Source: Henricia sp. BOLD:AAB3569 (taxonomy: Eukaryota; Echinodermata; Asteroidea; Spinulosida; Echinasteridae). Taken from it: a stretch of 64,000 nucleotides of DNA. The notes under the pieces are model-generated. The model searched no databases, was not told the origin of the DNA, and saw only the letters and a program-made list of their open reading frames with translations. The DNA lies in contig JBBELK010000065.1 of assembly GCA_037783545.1 (NCBI GenBank), positions 310,001-374,000 of the forward strand, written 5' to 3'. A program made the position numbers and the translations under genes. Positions 59,018 through 64,000 of the stretch are shown here, one piece after another; the stretch's first letter is position 1, and the number at the start of each line of letters is the position of its first letter.

Positions 59018-62000
59018 ATGTGGTCCAAACTCAAAATGACCGCAGAAAAACAAAGAGGTTGCTTACTGGAACGGTTAGATACAACCGTTTCGACCATTTA
59101 CCAATTTGAAGGTAAAATAATTGAATTGTGGTAAATTGTAAAAAGTTAATGCTTGCCATCCCTGAATCCTAAATTGCCATTCCTTGAAAACATAAAATTC
59201 ATCTTGTCATGACTATGCCATGAGCTATGTTGTCCTTTAACACCATCAGCACACTCTACTCTCCAAATTGGAGATGATTTTCACACCTTTAGACTTCCCT
59301 GATGAGGCAGGGGACGAAAGGTAAGTTACTCGACGCCCGGTGCTCAAATCGCGCCTTTGCACCTCATTAGGCGGGGTGTTGGCAATTAAGAACCGTGCAA
59401 GGCGTGAAGGAATGACATAGAAATTACCTGACACTACTAAGGGAACGTCTGACGTTAGCCATCCACACCATAGGTACGACGACCAAAGGAAATTGAATTA
59501 CGACCAGCCACGTCCTAGCCTCATTCTAAAGTAACGTGTATTTTAGATCATGGACTTGATACGCCATTGCCTTTTGGTATTTCCCAAGCATGCCTATGTG
59601 TATATCATCTTATGTGAAGGAAGGCTGTAAACATTATGTACTATAAGAGACGGACCAGATTTCCTCTGCTTATTGTCAAACTCAGTAGGCCCTATCGGGG
59701 GCAGGTCGCCTCCATTTGTATATTTATGTCAAATGTTTAAGCATTCAGCGCCAAGTTTTTGCTACACGCAGCTTTGAAGATTTGAAGATCTAATATCGTT
59801 TTTAAACGCCCAAAGTAACTATTTAGAAATCGTTTATATTTTTATGTACATAGATGACTTTTGTGTCGAGTAAAGAGATGGTATATGCATGACCATCTTT
59901 CTTTTCCAGATAAAACGGAGTTAGATTGACACGACCAAACTAAGTAACATATACGGTCAATGTCGCTAATTTTACAATATCTGCTCAGTATTACCAACAT
60001 TTAGGGTAAAACGAAAACTTTTATTCACTCAATGTGTTGGAGATTAAGATGAAAGCTTAGTAGATTTTCAGGCGTGCATTGCTGGCAGTGCAGTAGACTG
60101 GCAGAATCCGATATTACTGTGAATTGGTGCCATTGTTATTCGTGTAGTTGAACGTAAAACTCGTGATTGCCATTCTCTTATACATGTCAATGTGCATGTT
60201 AAAACACAGCGCAAACATGTTTTCTTGCTCTGTGGTTGAATATGTCCGACCCTAGTTCGAAGCAATGTCATCTTAGTATCAAAACTACATTTTCTTTGGT
60301 TTTTGCTTGGGATAACTATTTATGTTTAAGACCACAAACAGGCGCACGCCCCGGAAGGCTTTTTTATTTTATGAAGAAAGAGAAATCAGAGATGGTTATT
60401 TGGTATTTACGTGTAGTTGAATGGCAAGTGGTATCGTATTTGAGAATGAATGCACGCTACTTTCACTGAATTATTATCAATGACGTGCGTAATGCAAATT
60501 TTATATTTCAATGATCTTTTCAGCCAGAAAAAATACGATATTCTTCTTCGTATTCGTCGTTTCGGACAGTTATTTGGCATTTTGCATGCGTGTAATATCA
60601 TAAAAACAAAGGGCAAAGACATTGACATTTACGGAAATACGCACGTAACGGACTTGCAACGAAAAAAAGACATGAACATGACACGTTGTTGGTTTTCAAT
60701 CAAAAGGCGACAAAATTATATTCTAAGTGCGTGCCACAGCGTTATCTCTATGGCGCGTATACAATATCAAGGCTTATGAGTCTGCTGCCACCAATAGTTT
60801 TCAACCTTACCAATCATGGTGACTGTCATATTCGTAAAAATGTGCAGTGCCCTTATGGTTTTGTGCGGTAGTGGGTGATGTATATACAATGCACATGTAT
60901 GACTTTTGACTGTTTACTTCGGGTTTCACTTTGTCATGTTTCGGTTCCTATTGCTACTTTTGAACCTCTATATATAAGACGAGCAGTTAAGACAATTTGG
61001 CCAATTCTGCAAAGACTGACATGACATCGTCCCCTTCAAATCAAAACAGCCTATATCCATTTTTGGCTTAAAATAGTTAAGTGTTTTGGCACTTTTGTCC
61101 CACCCAGAGATCAAGGAGCATGAGGCCTATGCATCAACATATACAAAGTGTAAGTAACATAAATCTATAGATTACTATTTCAGCTGCAATCAAACTTTTA
61201 AACTTGTTTTTCTCAAAATGACATTTTTGGACATAGACTGTTCTGGTTTTTAAGGGGACGACATTATGACTTGACGAGAACGACAAGCAGTAATATTTCC
61301 GCTCCAATAAATTACACGAGTTTGCTTACCAAAATCATAAAATGTATATCATAAATGACAGTTTGATTGTGCTGTGCTTGCAGTTTAAATGCAATTTCGT
61401 ATTGCTTATTTTAATACGTGTCATACATCTATAAGCGGTTAGCCACACGTCGTTTGTTATAAAATATACGATATTATTGGGATGGTTAAGACAGACGGAT
61501 TGCAGAGACCACCTTGAAAACAAATAATCTTCAGTTGTGTTTTATGGTGTTACAATCAGGTCTGATATTAAACAGAACTGCTGCAAAGGAAATGTTATTC
61601 AAGAGACAAAATAAGAAAAGACTTATTGGAAATCACTCTGCTAGGGATTTTGTATGCTTTCACAAAGAAAAGGGATACTCTTCCTGATGCAAAGTGACGC
61701 TTCTTTCACACAAAAGTGAACTTATTACCAAATGAAAACGAAAGTTTTGCAATCTGACAACCAGCTTATATTCCCGACGGACCAATGACAGACTTAAATA
61801 ACTAACCGAGCTGACCCATGAATTGAGGAACGGACAGACTTACCGACCAAGTGATTAACCTAACAGTTAGCAGACAGACTGAAAACCAGAACAGACCGAC
61901 ATCCAGACAAACTGACAAACAAGCAATGTACCATCAACCACTACGAACACAGGACTACTTCCTCCATTAACCAACTTGATCAAGACTAAAAATTAACGAC

Positions 62001-63384
62001 TAACGGACCTTATTCCCCTTTTTTCTACTGAAAACCATTTGTAAACAGCGAAGGAATTTCACGGAGGCCACTGAGGCAAGAAGGCCACATCCTCTCCTGT
62101 TCCTGGTCTTGGGCTTGATGAATTTCTGTCTGTCATGTCCATAAAAAAGGGCAACATATCAACATGGCAGGAGAAGACTTTGGGGCTGGGTCTTGGAGAA
62201 ATTGAAGCCATGGCCTCTGTGAAATCCTTCCCTGATTTAAAAGGAAAACGATTTTTGAAGCATGTTACAATTCTTATCCCTTTTTAAATTCCACATACCA
62301 TCCTCTTGTGTATATACGAACGGAATTACAAGTACTCCAACACATTGACAAGCGGGTTAGCCGGGATTGTTTCCGGTTGACGGCGTTGAGGGATGAATTA
62401 AAGGAAAACGAAAAAAAAGGAAACGGGCAGAAGAAGGGGAAATTGGCTGAGAAAGACGTGCTTCTGTCACACACCTCCCTCCGCTAGCCAGTCAGACTGA
62501 TGTGACTGACAAACGGACTGATGTATCCTCGTCCGACGAACTTATACAGACAGTTGAAAGATTTACTGATTCAAAAGTCAAGAACGTAATGTCGGGTATG
62601 GCGCCTAATCACCATTGGGATGAAACAAGTTTGATTCAAAAAGTGTTAGCTTCTCGGCTGATGACATGCGTAAAACAGGCAGGATCACAACATGTTGGTA
62701 TCTACAGTATGACATCTGAATATTCAATAGGTCACATGACACGTCTTGCTATTACACCGGGAACTGTAGAGCGTGCACATAAGCAACATTATTTAATATA
62801 TTCATGACGTCACAGTGATCACCGGACGGTGTCAAACTATCGATATATAGATGGAAAATAGCCTGGTATTTTTGATATGGTTTTATCTTGTCGATGTTAA
62901 ATGTTGATAGTTATTGCGTAGCAGGTTTAAACCTGTATCGTGACGTCACACTGAACGACAAAAAGCAAACTGACGACGACATAAGCGACAGGGGTACTGA
63001 ATTTTAAATGACGTCAAAGGAAAATAGGTATGTCAATGAGCCTAATTACCGCCCTTACATTGAGACATAGACCCGTTCCACCAGCGGCCATCTTGGGTGC
63101 AATCACATTGTCATCGTGCGTCGTGCATGAATTTTATGGAACTTTATGGATCTAATGACATATCATTTTGAAAAGAAAACCTGCCCCTGGCGTGCACCAG
63201 TACAAAGGGTATGTAATAGGTACAAGCCTAAAGTGCAGTGTGTGGACATAAATGGCAGTTGACAAAAACCAAAACTTTTCAACCATTATTATTATAATAG
63301 TGCTCATTGCACTGTCACTCGTAAGCGTGAGGAAACCCATGAAGAATTTGAATTAGAAATGGTCAGAGACACCCTTGCTCTTCA
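59018..63384. other. Region downstream of the GPCR; 3' untranslated part of unknown extent
   Basis: No further gene is recognised. No AATAAA occurs close to the stop codon; the first clear one I noticed is at about 61306, so the 3' untranslated region may be long or use a variant signal. Low-complexity DNA lies at 61.8 kb. Confidence 0.5.
61780..61925. repeat. Degenerate GACAGAC/ACTGAC-rich stretch
   Basis: Irregular repeats of short words such as CAGACT, ACCGAC and CTGACAAAC. Low complexity; likely a decayed microsatellite. Confidence 0.55.
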
Positions 63385-63604
63385 CGAAAGAATGCTCTGG
63401 GATCTTTAGAGTGCGTTACCATTACCTAACACACTGGACCAACGGCTTTACATCCCTTACGAAGGATGGAACAACTGTGGTTGAGTGCCTTGCCCAAGGG
63501 AACAGGTACCGCAGCCGGATTCGAACCCGGATTCGAACCCGCAATCCCAAGTTTTCACCCATGATTGCGAGTCAATGGCCCTAACCACTCGGCCACGGTA
63601 CCCG
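63385..63604 (-). mobile_element. tRNA-derived SINE with a duplicated B-box
   Basis: On the minus strand GGTACCGTGGCCGAGTGGTT (A-box, rc of 63583-63602) leads to two adjacent B-boxes: GGTTCGAATCC occurs twice in rc of 63518-63540. The CCCTTGGGCAAGGCACTCAA block follows. The head resembles a long-variable-arm (Ser/Leu-like) tRNA. Confidence 0.75.
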
Positions 63605-64000
63605 AAAGAAATTAACTCGACTTGAGTGGCTCACGGAAAGATATAGGCATTACATTTGACGGAACAATTCATGCATTTGCTTTGTTATTTTTTATTTGTA
63701 TTGAGAATTTTTAAAAAAATTAGTGAAACTTACGGGCAAGATGTGTAGTAGTTTGTTTTATTTCAATTTTGCGCGTTGACATTTGATTTTTGTAGCGTCG
63801 TATTAGAAGAATTTATCATTATATTAATGTTTATGTCTTACTGTAAAGTTCGGGATTATTGTAAAAAAAAAAAGACAACTATATCGATAAGTATTTATAT
63901 TGTAAGATGCCATTGCTAGTTGTTATACTGTAAATAATGTAAACGTGTATCTTGACTAACTATTGTGTGAAGCGTCTGTTTCATAAGTACATAAACAAGT

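Overview
This window looks like non-coding-rich DNA from an invertebrate deuterostome, most likely an echinoderm. The only long open reading frame is one uninterrupted 407-codon G-protein-coupled receptor at 57794-59017 (+). The rest is AT-rich, lacks long frames and is full of short transposable elements: tRNA-derived SINEs, foldback or palindromic MITEs, and Tc1/mariner-type remnants. The echinoderm guess rests on repeat style from memory (ends starting GGGGCCAATTTCATAG, TTAAAGGC-type ends, frequent TAGGCCTA) and not on a database search. No bacterial, viral or organellar gene set is visible.

Layout. Positions 1-23.3 kb hold no recognisable gene. They contain SINE pieces (0.7, 14.3, 17.4 kb), TTAA-flanked MITEs (5.5-6.7, 10.5, 15.2 kb), other inverted-repeat elements (7.1, 11.5, 20.1 kb), a MITE split by a second element that carries a CACTTCGCCC array (21.0-21.7 kb), and a Tc1-like end present in three tandem copies (21.8-22.2 kb). 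Positions 23.3-23.63 kb are locally CpG-rich, with a perfect CRE (TGACGTCA) and a strong splice donor, and may be a promoter with a non-coding first exon. Positions 24-56 kb again carry mostly mobile DNA: a GGGAGACA/GGGCGACA foldback, a 179-bp tandem duplication, a SINE with its A-box segment repeated five times, a nested GGTGTTAA element (38.4-39.4 kb), long foldbacks at 43.6, 46.8 and 53.8 kb, a tRNA-like module between inverted repeats (50.3-50.7 kb), a 60-base C run (52.9 kb), and an exact second copy of the 15.2-kb palindrome at 51.1 kb.

The receptor lies at 57.8-59.0 kb. A candidate 5' untranslated exon (56330-56448) and a clear splice acceptor (57768-57769) lie upstream, so the coding sequence is probably a single terminal or near-terminal exon of a spliced transcript. 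The receptor looks like a peptide receptor of the rhodopsin class, nearest by eye to the TRH/ghrelin/neuromedin-type group. Downstream (59.0-64 kb) I see no gene, only low-complexity DNA and one SINE at the end.

I found no multi-gene system. The most unusual content is the mobile-element biology: several otherwise unrelated elements share TTAAAGG ends, two 140-bp palindromes 36 kb apart are identical, and Pol III promoter pieces have been rearranged in several ways.
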